Part shown: positions 11,461-23,027 of the stretch, in pieces
Position numbering within the stretch: position 1 is the first letter of the stretch
Layout of the letters: each line of letters starts with the position of its first letter
Assembly (NCBI GenBank): GCA_963575745.1
Contig: CAUYUJ010018888.1
Location: 129,017 to 193,016, forward strand
Direction: 5' to 3'
Length of the DNA stretch: 64,000 nucleotides
DNA from: Prorocentrum cordatum
Lineage: Eukaryota; Sar; Dinophyceae; Prorocentrales; Prorocentraceae
The notes under the pieces: model-generated
Told to the model about the DNA's origin: nothing
Seen by the model: the letters and a program-made list of their open reading frames with translations, nothing else
Database searches by the model: none
Program-made: the position numbers and the translations under genes

Positions 11461-13025
11461 GCAGGTCTCGCTTCGCAGACGTTGGGAACTCCGGGATGCA
11501 GCCCCGGGGGGGGCCATTCGGACGCGCCCATGTCGAGGACGGACGCCCCCACATCCTCGAGCTTGGCTCCAAAGTTCGTGCCCCCTCGAAATGATTGACG
11601 CTTCGCGCATCCCCACCAGCCATCGAGCGACAATCACAGCGGGTTGCCCTGATCGGGAATGTGTAACTTAGCAGCGCGCAGTCACGCTATGTGGGCCTAG
11701 CTATTGCAGGCATCTTGGGGCCATCGCGGGGCCCCTCTTGGGGCCACTTTGGATGCCTTTGGGGCCCTCTTGGGGCTCTCTCCGGGCCATTTTGGATGTT
11801 TTGGGGTCGCTGATCGGGCCATCTTGGAGACCATCGGTCAAAGAAACGGGGGCAGGTCCATTTGCAGGGTATTGCAAGCTCGCCTGCCGGGTCTTGAAGG
11901 ACACTGCAGGGGTCTGGCTTGCAGGGTCGTTTCGCAGGGTGCTGTAGGGGCACTCGCAGGGTTTTTGGTGGTGCTCTCAGGATACTGCAGAGGAGTCGGT
12001 GGAGAGGTCAAGTTGGCCAGGTCGAACGAGGCAGCGGGGCCCACCCTGTCCCAGCCGCCCTCCCATGACAGAATGATCAAATGATTGCAACAAAAACCCG
12101 AAGGATTGCAACAAAAAACCCTGGATTGCAAATCCTTCGTACGAAGGGTGTTTTTTGCAATCCTTCGTAGAAGGGTTTTTTTGCAATCCTTCGTTCAATG
12201 TGGCGCGCTCTGAATGAGCGTGTTCCCACCTCGCGCGCGGACGGCCCTCGCGCGCGGTCCCGTCTCCGACGACTTGGCGAGGGACCAACAAATGCGGGGC
12301 CGTGCGCGGCCTTGCGGCGTGGACGCCGTGGGGCCCTCCACCAGGCGGCCAAATTCCCGATCAGCGCGTTGAAGACGAAGAACACGCTGCGCCCGAACAG
12401 CACTGCCACTGTCACGCGAAGTGCGCGGCGCCTTGGCGAGGGCACCATTTCGCCCGCTCTCGCGCGGACCCGCTGGGATTCGGAGAGCGACGCGTGCCTC
12501 GCGCCCACGCGGGAACGCCACTTACAAGCGGCATCTGTCTCCACAGAGCGAACGCGAGTTCGACAGTTCGCCCGCTCGCGCTCGGTCCCACCCCAAGCGA
12601 CTTGGCGAGTGAAAACTACGCGCCGACGCGAGGGCCGCCGCTTTCAGACGCAATCTGCCAGGAGGGGAACACACACACACACAGACACAATTAATCGTCG
12701 ACTCCCAGGAAAATATGGGAAAACATGGGAAGTGGGGGGGAAGACGAACATCTAGAACATATGGAAACATATAAGGAATATTCGGATGTGTGTGCATTTA
12801 TTTGTGTGTCCTTTGGGCCCCTTGAATCTGCGTGGCGCAGAGGCGAGAGTGACATGTCCGTCCTCGAGCGCGTCGACGACTTGGCAAACGAAAAATGTGC
12901 GACGCGCCCCCGCGGTAGCTCAACTCCTTGGGGAGAGGTGAGCGCGGCGCCGAGGCGAGAGCAACATGTTTCGCCTTTTCGCGGGGGGATGAGCGCCGCG
13001 TCCCATTCCAGCCGCGCATTTAGCA
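11461..13025. other. Deacetylase intron A-B, proximal part
   Basis: Contains a GGGGCC(C/A)TCTTGG-type repeat region (11700-11840, related to 34120-34620) and repeats of GGATTGCAAAAAA / ATCCTTCGT (12070-12205). 12195-12640 is GC-rich with GGCGCCTTGGCGAGGG words related to the 82-bp repeats. An AAAATATGGGAAGTGGG element lies at 12664-12822. Confidence 0.6.
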
Positions 13026-13189
13026 TTAAGTTAAGTCGGGCGTGTCCCTCTACAGCAGGAATATTCAAAAATAGAAAAAATAGTCGGGGGACTATTTTGT
13101 GAACATTTTTCATTATGTCGGGGCATTGGTTTCAAGTATTTTTCATTGTTCACCCGAAATCCCCTTGTACGGGGACACGCCCGACCTGA
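13026..13189. mobile_element. Introner-like TIR element, copy b, with 8-bp TSD
   Basis: Starts TTAAGTTAAGTCGGGCGTGT and ends with CGGGGACACGCCCGACCTGA. The 8 bp ATTTAGCA occur at 13018-13025 and again at 13190-13197, an exact target-site duplication. Confidence 0.88.
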
Positions 13190-13757
13190 ATTTAGCAACG
13201 TCGACGACAACACGTCAATGTTGAGAGCAAATACGTCGACTTTGGGTTGTTTTTGCAGGTTGGGTGGGAGAGCCCAGATGGTTGCGGCATCGGCTGGCGA
13301 GGTTGCAGAGTAGGAGTCTATACGAACAGTGGTAAATCTCTACCCGAGGGGAAGAAAGGTTGGAAAAAAATTACCCCCTCACACACCCTACGCCCTAGAG
13401 GGCAGGTGGGATCCCCAGAAGATGGGGATTTGGGCCGCCCGTCACGATGACCCTCCCTCGTGCTCGCCTTCTTGGGCCTCCCGGGGGGCCCTTGTCACCA
13501 CGGCTGGATTCGCCCCGGAAGGCCGAGCAGAACTCACGCCCCCAGACCCCCGCGTACGTCATGGCTTTTTTTCAGAACGCCGAAGCCCCGCAGGTTCAGA
13601 TCACTCCCCTGAGTAGCTTTTCGACGGCCTTCTGGCCGGGCAATAGCTTCAGGCCGAGAATTGTTGCCAAAACTTGCCAGTCGTGTTTTTGCTCGCGACG
13701 GCGAGGTGGCGGTCTTCTTGATCCCACAAGGCCTGCGCGCGCATGCCCACGCGTGAG
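13190..13757. other. Deacetylase intron A-B, distal part
   Basis: No element recognised after the target duplication. Confidence 0.3.
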
Positions 13758-13847
13758 GCGACGGACGAGGAGCTGCAACGCGTGCACAGCGCGCACCACG
13801 TCGAGCGGGTGCTGCGCTGCGAGGCGTCGGCGAAGAAGAAGACCAAG
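13758..13847 (+). CDS. Histone deacetylase exon B
   Basis: Encodes ATDEELQRVHSAHHVERV and a lysine-rich tail. The pattern ATxEEL..VHS..HV is conserved between the first strand and the DTYV segment in class II deacetylases. Acceptor GTGAG|GCG and donor AAG|GCC keep phase 0 on both sides. Confidence 0.8.
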
Positions 13848-14658
13848 GCCTGGGCTGGACAAGTGGGGTTGGAGCTCAGACGACGAGGGACACCCTGACC
13901 TCCTCGCGTTGTGAAAATCACGACCAGAGGCTTTTCTCTCTTGTCTGTCCCTGGGGGCCCGCGCTGGGCCCAGGAGCCATCAACAAACGACTCGGGATGA
14001 CCAGCCGGTCCTGGGGGGGTTCCCGAAGGGGGGGAGGGGCGGGAAGAGGAGGAGGGAAGAGGGAGGAGGAAAGGGAGAGGAGGAGGAGGAGGAAAAGAGG
14101 AGGAGGAGGAGGAGGAGGAGGAGGAGGAGGAGAGAGAGAGGAGGGGGGGAGGAGGAGTAATTTGCATGATGATGATGATGATGATGATGAGGAGGAGGAG
14201 AGGAGGAGGAGAGGAGGAGGAGGAGGAGGAGAGGAGGAGGGGGAGGAGTTGCAGGACGAGGAGGAGGACGTGGAGGAGGACAATTTCCGGCGACATGGTT
14301 TCTTCCAATCCGGTTGATCTTCCACGACGGCGGCTTCCGTGTGCCGCCATATCGGGCGCCAGGACCATCGAAGATGGATCTGGGGCGAGCTGCTGCCCCC
14401 GGGGAGGGGTCCCACTCCGGCCAGGCCCCCGTTGAGTCCAGGATCGGTGTGTGCGGCGCCCCGGCCGGGCGAAGAGGACCGCAGTGCGCCGATCTTGAGC
14501 CCCGGGGCCCAGGAGCGGCTCACAGCCACAGCTGGTGAGGGTGTTCACCTGCTGTCGCCCCGGGTGCAGATGGGGTCCAAAGATCGCGCCGCATCGACGA
14601 TGCATCGGCGATGCGGCGCGATCTGCAGGGGGTCGTCGCCGCCGCTCGCCTCGAATCG

Positions 14659-14728
<70 letters not shown>

Positions 14729-15294
14729 GGCATCTCGGAGGCATCCGGCGGTGCGGCGCCCTGCTGCGACCCCCTTCCGCTGGCCAAGCCCAGGCTTGCG
14801 CGGCTCGATTTGTTCCGGGATTTGGTCAGGGCCCACAGTAGGGGGAGGACATGTTCAGGGGGAACGCATCGACCATCAATCGCTAATGCATCGTTGATAG
14901 GGTTGCGATATCCCCACCCCACTGGGGATCGTGCGGACTCGCCATCGGAGGCCTGTCGCCGGTCTATCGCCGATGTAACCCTGTGCCCCGGATAGTACAT
15001 CGTACCCCCCCTTTTCCCTCCTCTTTTTTTTATCCCGGTTCAATCGGATTTCATTGTGGAGAGGGGCGCAGATGGCGACCTCGAGAATCCACGAGGGAAG
15101 CTGCGAATCGAAGTTGCTATCATCTCATGTTGACTAGCAACATAGTCAACTACGCTGAGCGTGGCCATGGTGGTCTCACCATATCAGCTTCCACAATCAC
15201 GAGCGTGTGGCAGGACACGATCTACAAGGTCAGTCTACACGAGCGCCCAGGATTACCATCATCATCGTCATCCTCCTCCTCCTCCTCCTCCTCC

Positions 15295-15330
<36 letters not shown>

Positions 15331-16166
15331 CAACTTCTAACTGACATCACCTTCCCTGGGAAAATCATGGATTATCCCCGCCAGACCCCCGAACTTCGTT
15401 GTCTGGGGGTGATGATTATCTGGGGCACAGGGTCATCGACGATTCCAGGTCGAGGTCTCTCCCTCTGAGCCAGCCTCCCCTGTCGTTGCCGCTCGCGTGG
15501 GCCCCGGGACTTTCCTGACACCTCTGCTGGGGCAGCTTTCGGCCGCCCCGGATCTCCTCCGAGCCGCTGGATGCCTGGGAACCCTGGTCGGCGTCCACAG
15601 CGCTGGGTCGGACGAGAGAAGGAGGGGAAAGGGGGGTGGCGACAGTTGTGGCGCGCAGTTGTCCTCTGCCTGGCCGCCTGGCCCCGTCATCGAGGCATGG
15701 TCGCTCAGGCAGGGAGTGGTGCCTGGAGAACCGCTTTCGCGCAGCTGATTTGCTATGCACCCCTTGGTGTTCTGCTTCTTTCCCAGGCATCCGACGATCT
15801 GAGCTCCTTCGATTTGGAAAACCGCTTTCACGCAGCTGATTTGCTAGGCACCCCTCGGTTTTCTGCTCCTTTCCCAGGCAATCCGACGATCTGAGCCTCT
15901 TCGATGCGCGTCCCCAGAGGTCCCGACCGCTTCCCGGGGGGAGTGTTTCCTTCCAGGTCCACTCGTGATTGGCCGAAGTCCAGGAAACGCACCAGGATGG
16001 AGCAGCAACATCTCGTCAACGAAGGATTTTTAAAAAACCCTTGAACGAAGGATTGCAAAAAAACCCTTCGATCTGAACGAAGGATTGCAAAAAAAAGCCC
16101 TTCGTTTTTTTGCAGTCCTTCGTTTTTTTGCAATCCTTCGATCTGGGCTCGGCCGACCCGAAGCAG
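13848..16166. other. Deacetylase intron B-C
   Basis: Holds (GGA)n with a small (ATG)n at 14030-14275, a GATGGGGTC hairpin copy (14568-14632), (CGT)n x about 25 at 14657-14733, a GATGCATCGAC element copy (14862-14985), and (CTC)n/(ATC)n at 15263-15330. Two copies of a GCTGATTTGCTA.GCACCCCT repeat lie at 15740-15895, and GGATTGCAAAAAA repeats at 16015-16140. Confidence 0.75.
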
Positions 16167-16291
16167 GGCTTCTCCTTCCCGTTCGGGCCCGACACCTACG
16201 TGTGCGAGCAGAGCCCGTGCTGCGCGCGGATGGCGGCGGGGTGCCTGCTCAGCCTCGCGGACGCGCTGCTCAGCCCCGAGTCGAGCGTGAG
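16167..16291 (+). CDS. Histone deacetylase exon C
   Basis: Encodes FPFGPDTYVCEQSPCCARMA and AAGCLLSLADALLSPESSV, the DTYV..S...A...AAG helix preceding the PGHH loop. Acceptor AGCAG|GGC, phase 0. To join exon D in phase it must end at 16291 before GACC (a GA donor). A GTGAGG at 16287 would break the frame. Confidence 0.8.
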
Positions 16292-16306
16292 GACCCAGGC
16301 CACCCG

Positions 16307-16478
16307 AATGGGGTCCGCGCGGAGTCGGGGGATCGCCCCGCAGCGCCGATGCATCGGCGATGCATCTCGATGTGGAGCCCGAGTTGCGCCACGCCGACGT
16401 CGCCGATGCATCGCCGATGTGTCAGCGGTGCGTCGCCGATGCGGCACGATCCTCCGGCCCCGTCTGCGTATGTCAGGT
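16307..16478. repeat. GATGGGGTC hairpin-family element
   Basis: Begins AATGGGGTCCGCGCGG and ends with GCGGCACGATCCTCCGGCCC, partly complementary ends around repeated GATGCATCGGCGATGC words. It starts 15 bp after exon C. Confidence 0.65.
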
Positions 16479-16824
16479 TCGCGTCGACGACCCAGACGTT
16501 GGCTTTTTACGCCACGGGGATCGATCGATCTTGAGCGATCGCGCCTTTCCGATCGTGCAGATCTTTTGATTCTGGCCGATTCCAGACCACTGGGGGCGTT
16601 CAACCTTGAAAGCCAGCGGCGGGGTCGCCGCCGTGCCGACACAACGCGAACGTGTCGTCAAGACGTTGCGATTTGGACCGTTCTGGGCTCAGGAGGTGCT
16701 CTCTGGTTTTGCAGCCGTTCTGCAGGTTCAAGTCGTGGAACCTCGTCGTGGCCGAGGCTCACCGTGGCCAGCAATGCCTGCCTTATCCGGCGCTCCTTAC
16801 CAGGCGGCAGGCCCGTGTCGTGTC

Positions 16825-16992
16825 GACTCTTACCAGCCTCGACCTTGTCCCTATCCCTAAGATTGACACGCCAAAAGGCGATGATAATCTTAGGGATGCG
16901 CCCTGCAAAAAATAAGGGAATCCCTGAGATTGGCATCGTGATGAGGAGATGCCCAACATAGGGATAGGATTATGTTCCAGGCTGGTAAGACT
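16825..16992. mobile_element. ~165-bp TIR element (ACCAGCCT...AGGCTGGT), copy 1
   Basis: The left end CGACTCTTACCAGCCTCGAC mirrors the right end AGGCTGGTAAGACTCG. The inside carries AATCTTAGGGAT and AAGGGAATCCCTGAG. A related copy is at 31927-32095. Confidence 0.7.
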
Positions 16993-17238
16993 CGGCGGCG
17001 AACCCGGCGCGCGGGCGTCCGTGGTTGAAAGCCGCCGGTGGTCCAGAATTGGCCAGTGTGAAACGGGCTGGCTATCGCAATACCGCAGTTTGAAATCGCC
17101 GGTGTTGGTCACGAAACGAGCCCTCTGAGGCCCTCTGAGGCTGTTTTTCGTGCTCATGTTCGTTTTTGCACTCAGCTTCTCTTTCTCTCTCTGGTCACGA
17201 AACGAGCCTGCGCGATGCCTGCGCCGCACTCGGAGCCC

Positions 17239-17430
17239 ACCCTGAGATCCGACGTCGTTTTTTTTTCAATGCGGGGCCCCCGGAAGTCTCGACCCATTCC
17301 CCTGGACTGGTTTTTCATCCCGAGTCGTGTTTTGACGGTCCCGAGGCCTGGCGAGGGCCCCCAGGGGCCGAGCTTTGCGAAGAACCTCCGTCTTGATGTT
17401 CTTCAGTGCGTTGGATCTTTGGGGAGCCCA
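17239..17430. repeat. 'GATCCGACGTCGTTTTTTTT' element, full copy
   Basis: A ~190-bp unit with the core TTCATCCCGAGTCGTGTTTT, then GACGGTCCCGAGGCC, ending in CCGTCTTGATGTTCTT. The copy at 49524-49716 shares both ends. It sits just before exon D. Confidence 0.65.
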
Positions 17431-17447
17431 GCTTGAGGGGCCTCCAG

Positions 17448-17507
17448 GACCGGCATGGCCCTGGTGCGCCCGCCCGGCCACCACGCCAGCGGCGACCGCG
17501 CGTCCGG
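17448..17507 (+). CDS. Histone deacetylase exon D (PGHH catalytic loop)
   Basis: Encodes GMALVRPPGHHASGDRAS. The two histidines are the charge-relay/general-base pair of the deacetylase mechanism. Acceptor CCAG|GACC; donor GG|GCTC. Exon D completes an Arg codon split with exon C and leaves a Gly codon split with exon E. Confidence 0.9.
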
Positions 17508-17749
17508 GCTCTCCTGCCAAACGGGGCGGCGGCGGCCTTCGCTGCTGGCCTTGGGGGGGGCCACCCCACGGGGGCTCGCGCCGATGCCTCCGATGCGATG
17601 CGATCCGATTCTCCGATTCGATTCGGCCTCAGAGTCCGATGCTGGTTTGACCTCCGATGTCTCCACGGAGGCCTGTTGCCAGCCGGCCCCACTGAAGCCA
17701 GGGCGCGGCAGGCCAGAGAGCTGGAGCCGTCCGGGGGGGTTGGGAGGTG

Positions 17750-17989
17750 GCCCAGCACGGGCTTTCCCGTCGGCAGGGAGGGCTGGTATGAAGTCGGGCG
17801 TGTCCCACTACAGGGGGAATATTCAAAACTAGAAAAAATTGTCAGGGGACGATTCGTTTAACTGTTTTTAGGTATGTTTGAATATGTTTGGGGTATTTTT
17901 TTGATGTTTCGTCCAAAATCCGCCTGTAGGGGGACAGGCCCGACCTAAGCCCAGCACGGTTTCTCCCGTCAGCAGGGAGGGCTGGTATG
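17750..17989. mobile_element. Introner-like TIR element, copy c, between 41-bp direct repeats
   Basis: The element proper is 17791-17948 (AAGTCGGGCGTGTCCC ... GACAGGCCCGACCTAA). It is exactly bracketed by a 41-bp sequence at 17750-17790 and 17949-17989, identical at 37 positions, beginning GCCCAGCACGG and ending GGGAGGGCTGGTATG. Confidence 0.85.
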
Positions 17990-18783
17990 CCCGCCCATTT
18001 TGTCGGGTGGGTGTCGGAAGGGTCATAAGGTGGGTGTTCGGATGGGTGAGAGCAGGCGTGCGCGAACGAGGCGCGCCGTGTACGTTTAGAGTTTCACTTT
18101 GGTGCGTCTGCAACTGCATTTTTACCCAGATTCGTTCGACCTTGGTCGTGCTGCTTGATTGCCCGTTTGGTTTTCGCACCCCCCTTTGCCTGCCCCCTGC
18201 CAACTTTCTTCTCTCCCCCCCACTGGGGGAGGCGGGCGGCATGGACGGGGCAGGGGTGAGTGGAAGGGCGAGACAGAGCGCCGAGAAGAGGGCGCGACCA
18301 TGGCGATGACGAGGAGCATTGGCAATAGCAGCAAGATGTGGGATGTGCTCGATCACGGAGAAGTGCGACGACGATGGCGAGCAGGGCGATTACAGTGACG
18401 ACGAGCAGGAGGACCAGGACGAATAGGGAGACGAAGGGGGGAAGACGAGAAGTGAGGGAGAAGGAGCAGGGAGGAACAAAAATAGGGGGGAGGAAAAGGA
18501 GGGAGGGAGGGAGAAACTGGGGAAGAGGATGACGAGGGAGGGGGATGAGGTGGAGAGATCGAAGGGGGACGAAGGAGGATGGGGCGGGGAGTGGGGCGCA
18601 GCGGAGCCCGTTGCGGAATGTGAGTGCCGGCTACGCGATTTGATGAGAACCCGAGTGTTTCGCCCAATATTAGAAGGAGGAGGATGCGAAGGAGGAGGAG
18701 GAGGAGGAGGAGGAGGAGGAGGGGGAGGAGGAGGAGGAAGAGGAGGATGAGGCAGGGAAGGCACTGCTTTTGGACGTCGCACG

Positions 18784-20460
18784 CATGCGTGAACACGGCC
18801 GAGTTCACGGCCAGCTGGCCGTGATCACGGTCGCGTTCACAGCGGCTTGCTGAAGTAACAGCTGAAGCATCTGGGCTGTTGAGCGTCGCCTGAACACGGC
18901 CGTGTTCACGGCCAGCCCGCCGTGAGCACGGCCGTGTTCAGTGCTGTTCCCTCGAAAACAATGGCACGTCAGTGTTTTGTGGCGTCGCCCGTATGCGTGA
19001 AGATGGGCGTGGTCAGGGCCAACGCACCGTGAACACGGCCGTATTCACGGCCAGCCTGCAGTGAACACGGCCGTGTTTACGGTGATGTCCTTGAGATTCA
19101 TTGAAAATCAATGTTTTGGGCGACGCCCGTGACAAAGGTCGAGCATACGATTGAGAAACCTCATCCCGAAAAGCTGCACCAGCGTTTCTTACGGACTTGC
19201 CGGAAAGCTGGCCCAGTTCTTTGAGAAGGCTCGCCACTCCAGTATTGGCCACATACATTGGCCCAGGCTTGTCTGCTGGCCCAGATTTCTGAAATGATGT
19301 GTTTTTTTCGAGTTCACTTCCAGATGTATCAATGAACACGGCCGTGTTCACGGCCAACCCACCGTGAACACGGCCGTGTTCACGGCCAACCCACCATGAA
19401 CACGGCCGTGTTCACGGCCAGCCCGGTGTGAACACGGCCGTGTTGATTGCGATTTCCCGAACGTGCACATGAAAACCAGTGTTTGTGGAGGTCGCCCATG
19501 CGTGAACACGGCCGTGCTCACGGCCAGCTCGCCGAGAACACGGCCGTGTTCACGGCGATGTCCTTCAAGATGTTTCCCGGCGTCGCCCGCATGCATGAAC
19601 ACGGTCGTGCTCACGGACAGCCCGCCGTGAACATGACCGTGACCACTGCCAGACCGTTGTGGACGCAGCCGCGTTTTTGGTTTTTCTGGATTGGTGAGGG
19701 GGGCGTGGGTGGGCGCAGCGTGTTTTTCTTCGCCCCAACAGCTGCCTCCGAACTAGTGAACACATGGGTGAGCGGAAGGGTGCGCGGAAGAGTGCGCACG
19801 TTCATGGTTCATGCCAAAAGGGCACAGCGCACCCCTCCGCACAATCATGTGCTCATCAGTTCGGAGGTACCTTTAGGGCAGACACAAGGCGCACCCCTCG
19901 CCGAGGAAAACATGCTGCTCCCACCCCCTGCCTCCCTCGCCAGCTCGCAAAAACCGTGAACACGATCGCGTTCACAGCGATTTGGCCGTGATCGCGGCCG
20001 TGTTCACGCATGCGGGCGACGCTGAAAATCATTGATTTTAGATTTGTTCTTCAAGGAAGTCACCGTGAACACGGTCGCGTTCACGGTAGGTTGGCCGTGA
20101 ACGCGGCCGTGTTCGCTGTAGTAGAATGGCCGTGAACACGGCCACGTTCACGCATACGAGCGACGCCGAAAGCATTGATCAGGCATGAATTCTTCAAGGA
20201 AGTAAGTTTAAACACGGCAATGTTCACGGCGGGCTGGCCGTGAACATTGCCGCGTTCACGCTTTCGGGCGACGCCACACAGCATTGATGTTCATATGCTT
20301 TTCAAAGGAATCACTGTGAACTCGGCCGTGTCCACGACGGGTTGGCCGTGAACACTGCCGTGCTCACGCATGCGGGCGACGCCCAAAACATGAATGCTTC
20401 ATTTGTTGCTTCAAGGGCGTAGCCGTGAACATTGCAGTGACCACAGAAGGCTGGCTGTGA
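18784..20460. repeat. Array of the palindrome GTGAACACGGCCGTGTTCAC
   Basis: Perfect and near-perfect copies of this 20-bp palindrome occur singly or in pairs, for example around 18900, 19040, 19335, 19365, 19395, 19425, 19505 and 19540, with looser copies to 20360. They are separated by ~100-150-bp spacers containing GGGCGACGCC and AAAATCAATG words. Several neighbouring palindromes are joined by GGCCAGCCCGC, itself partly mirrored. Confidence 0.9.
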
Positions 20461-20467
20461 AAATTGA

Positions 20468-20620
20468 TGGGCCTGTTTTCCACCACCACCACCATAAGTT
20501 GGAGGGGGAGGGTGCCCTCCTCTTCCTCCTCCTCCTCCTCCTCTTCTTCGTCCTCCTCCTCCTCGTCCTCCTCCTCCTTCCCAACTCCAACTTATGGTGG
20601 TGGTGGTGGAAAACACGCCC
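20468..20620. repeat. Inverted repeat around (CTC)n
   Basis: Arms GTTTTCCACCACCACCACCA..AAGTTGGAG and its complement CTCCAACTT..TGGTGGTGGTGGTGGAAAAC enclose ~60 bp of (CTC)n. It is a potential cruciform next to the right arm of the foldback. Confidence 0.85.
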
Positions 20621-21555
20621 ATCAAAAATTGCCGCGTTAACGCATGCGTGTGACGTCCAACGGTATTCTCTTCTCTGCCTGGTCCTGCACCTCCTCCTCC
20701 TACGCTGCCTCTTTAGCTCGTTCCTCGTTCCTCCTCCTCCTCCTTCTCCGCCTCGTCCTCCTCCTCTCTCTCCTTCTCCTCCCTCTCCTCTCTCGCCTTC
20801 TCCTCCCCCCCTCCTCCTTCTCCGTCTCCTCCTCTTCCGCCTCCTCCTTCTCTCCTCCTCCTCCTCCGCCTCCTCCTCCTCCTCCTCTCCTCCTCCTCCT
20901 CCTCCTCCTCTCTCCTCCTCCTCCTCCTCTCCTCCTCCTCCTCCTCCTCCTCCTCCCCCTAAACCTCAAGCACTCGGATTCTCGTCAAGTCGTGATCCGC
21001 AGCGAATTCCGCAGCGGGCTCCGCTCCGCCCTACTCCTGGCTCCCTCCTCCGCAGTCCCCCTCCGATCTCTCCCTCTCATGCCTCTCCCTCGTCCTCAAC
21101 ATCCCTCCTTTCTACCTCCCTCCCCACTTTTCCTACTCCCTTGCCTTTTTTCCTCCCCTTCTCCCTCACGTTTCGTCCTCCCCCCCCATCGTCCTCCTAT
21201 TCGTCCTGGTCATCCTGCTCGTCATCAGTATCATCGCCCTCGTCACCGTCGTCGCACTCCTCCGTAATCTGGTCCCTCCCCCATCGTACTGCCATTGTTT
21301 CTCCTCGTCATCGCCATGGTTGCGTTCTCTCCCCGCCGCTCCATTTCACCCCTTCCGTCCCCCTTGACCCGGTCCATGCCGCCCGCCTCCCTGAGGGGGG
21401 AGAAGAAGGTTGGCAAGGGGCAGGCGGACGAATAACCCAAGGTCGAGGGAACTTGGGCAGCCTTGCAATTGCAAACGCAAAGGTTAAACTGTTAACAATC
21501 ATGGTGCACTTCATTCTCGCACCCATAGTTTCACCGATCCGAACGTTCGAGGTTC

Positions 21556-21855
21556 TGGGTTCGGGAAGTTTCTTTGCCGCGTTCGGCCTCCTGGAGCCGT
21601 TTTCGGGTTGGGACCGTCAAAGGCTGATCTTCGGTGAAAACCTGCACCAGATGTACCCAGGGTCTGGGGACCGATCTTGAGTGGATTTGGCGTCATCCCC
21701 CCTCCTGACAGATTTTGGGGGTTCCAGCCAGCTCAGACCCATTGGCCGCATCCAAAACCATACATGATCCAGGGCTGCGGGCCCACACTCCCCATCTCCC
21801 CCCGATGGGATGGGTCCCAGGGCTCCACGGCCTCCCCCTCCCCTGCTGGGATGGG
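21556..21855. other. Unassigned intron sequence
   Basis: No element or coding motif recognised. Confidence 0.3.
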
Positions 21856-22040
21856 AGGGACGACGACGATGACGACGACCTTGACGACGATGACGACGGC
21901 GACGGCGACGCGACAACGACGGCGACGACGGCGACGGCGACGACGACAATGACGACGACGGCGGCGACGACGACGGCGGCGGCGACGGCGACGGCGGCGA
22001 CGACGACGAGGGCGGCGACGGCGGCGACGACGGCGGCGAC

Positions 22041-22092
<52 letters not shown>

Positions 22093-22118
22093 GTGACGAC
22101 GACGACGACGACCACGAC

Positions 22119-22163
<45 letters not shown>

Positions 22164-22228
22164 AATGACGACGGCGGCGGCGACGTTGACGACGGCGACG
22201 ACGACGATGGCGACGACGACAACGGCGG

Positions 22229-22261
<33 letters not shown>

Positions 22262-22375
22262 GGACGACGACGAGGGCGGCGGCGGCGGCGGCGGCTGCGG
22301 CGCGGACCTCCAGAGCCCTCCGACGGCGACGGCAGCTGCGGCGGCGACGACGGCGACCTCCGGAGCTCTCCTGGA
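21856..22375. repeat. Degenerate (GAC)n microsatellite, ~0.5 kb
   Basis: GAC/GGC triplets throughout, giving stop-free frames on both strands (poly-Thr, poly-Arg, poly-Ser translations) that are not genes. Confidence 0.92.
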
Positions 22376-23019
22376 GGACCACTGTACCACGCCACACACG
22401 CCACACCCACAGCGCCACGCCACACCCAGGGGGGGGGGGCCATGGCATCAGCATGAGGGGGGGGGGGCCAGACCCTGGACCATATATAGATTTTCTTGTT
22501 TCTTTCATTCGGTGAACCCGTAACGTCCGTCAAGGGGGGTTTGCCACCCCTCCTCCCCCCTTGTAATGGTACCGAGCGTGCGCGGAGGTTGGGTGGGTTG
22601 AGTTCCCCCGCAGACATGGCGCGGCGCTCGCAGATATAATGCGGTGCTGAAAGGCATGCTTTGATGCTCACAAGCATGTTGTGGCGCTCACAAGCATGCT
22701 TTGGCGCTCACAAACATGCTGTGGCGCTCACGGATGTTACGGGGGGAATAACAGAACAAGATCACAGGACGAATAACATTCCAGCCAGAGACAGCGAATA
22801 ATATATACATATATATATATATATATGAATAACATTCCAGCCAGAGACAGGGAATAATATATATATATATTGTTTCGACGCGCGGCGGCAGTTTTTTTTT
22901 TTTTTCCGCGCGCTCATTTGTCCTGGTCGAGCAATGCCCCCGTTTGCAGGGCCCTGGCGGCGGGCATGTCCGCATCCGTCCCTGACTTCCGCGCTGCGAC
23001 GACGTCACGACGGAAGGGT
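22376..23019. repeat. Unassigned with short tandem repeats
   Basis: 22650-22735 has ~26-bp repeats of CATGCTTTGGCGCTCACAA. 22760-22872 has two ~64-bp copies of AATAACATTCCAGCCAGAGA separated by (TA)n. No gene recognised. Confidence 0.7.
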
Positions 23020-23027
23020 TGTTTGGA

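Larger units (their letters stand above)
18035..21555. repeat. 3.5-kb foldback: long inverted repeats around a palindrome array
   Basis: The left arm (about 18035-18800) and right arm (about 20630-21555, reverse complement) share GTTCGGATnGGTGA, TGCCAACnTTCTTCTC, GGAGGCGGGCGGCATGGAC, ACCATGGCGATGACGAGGAG, GAGTGCGACGACG and GACGTCGCACGCATGCGT in the same order. Each arm also carries a purine/pyrimidine triplet tract. The centre is the palindrome array annotated separately. Everything lies in the intron between exons D and E. Confidence 0.85.

Noticed and set aside
11700-11840. Possible relation of the GGCCATTTTGGATG words to the spliced leader
   Set aside because: Only the CCATTTTGG core matches; these belong to a GGGGCCCTCTTGG repeat also present at 34.1-34.6 kb.
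16287-16292. Canonical donor GTGAGG at the end of exon C
   Set aside because: Using it leaves exon C in phase 0, which cannot join the conserved RTGMALVRPPGHH frame of exon D; the GA donor at 16292 can.
18784-20460. CRISPR-like regular palindromic repeats
   Set aside because: Spacers are themselves similar, unit length is irregular, and the setting is a dinoflagellate intron.
21617-22677. Long poly-Thr, poly-Ser and poly-Arg open frames
   Set aside because: Translations of a (GAC)n microsatellite on both strands, no motif.
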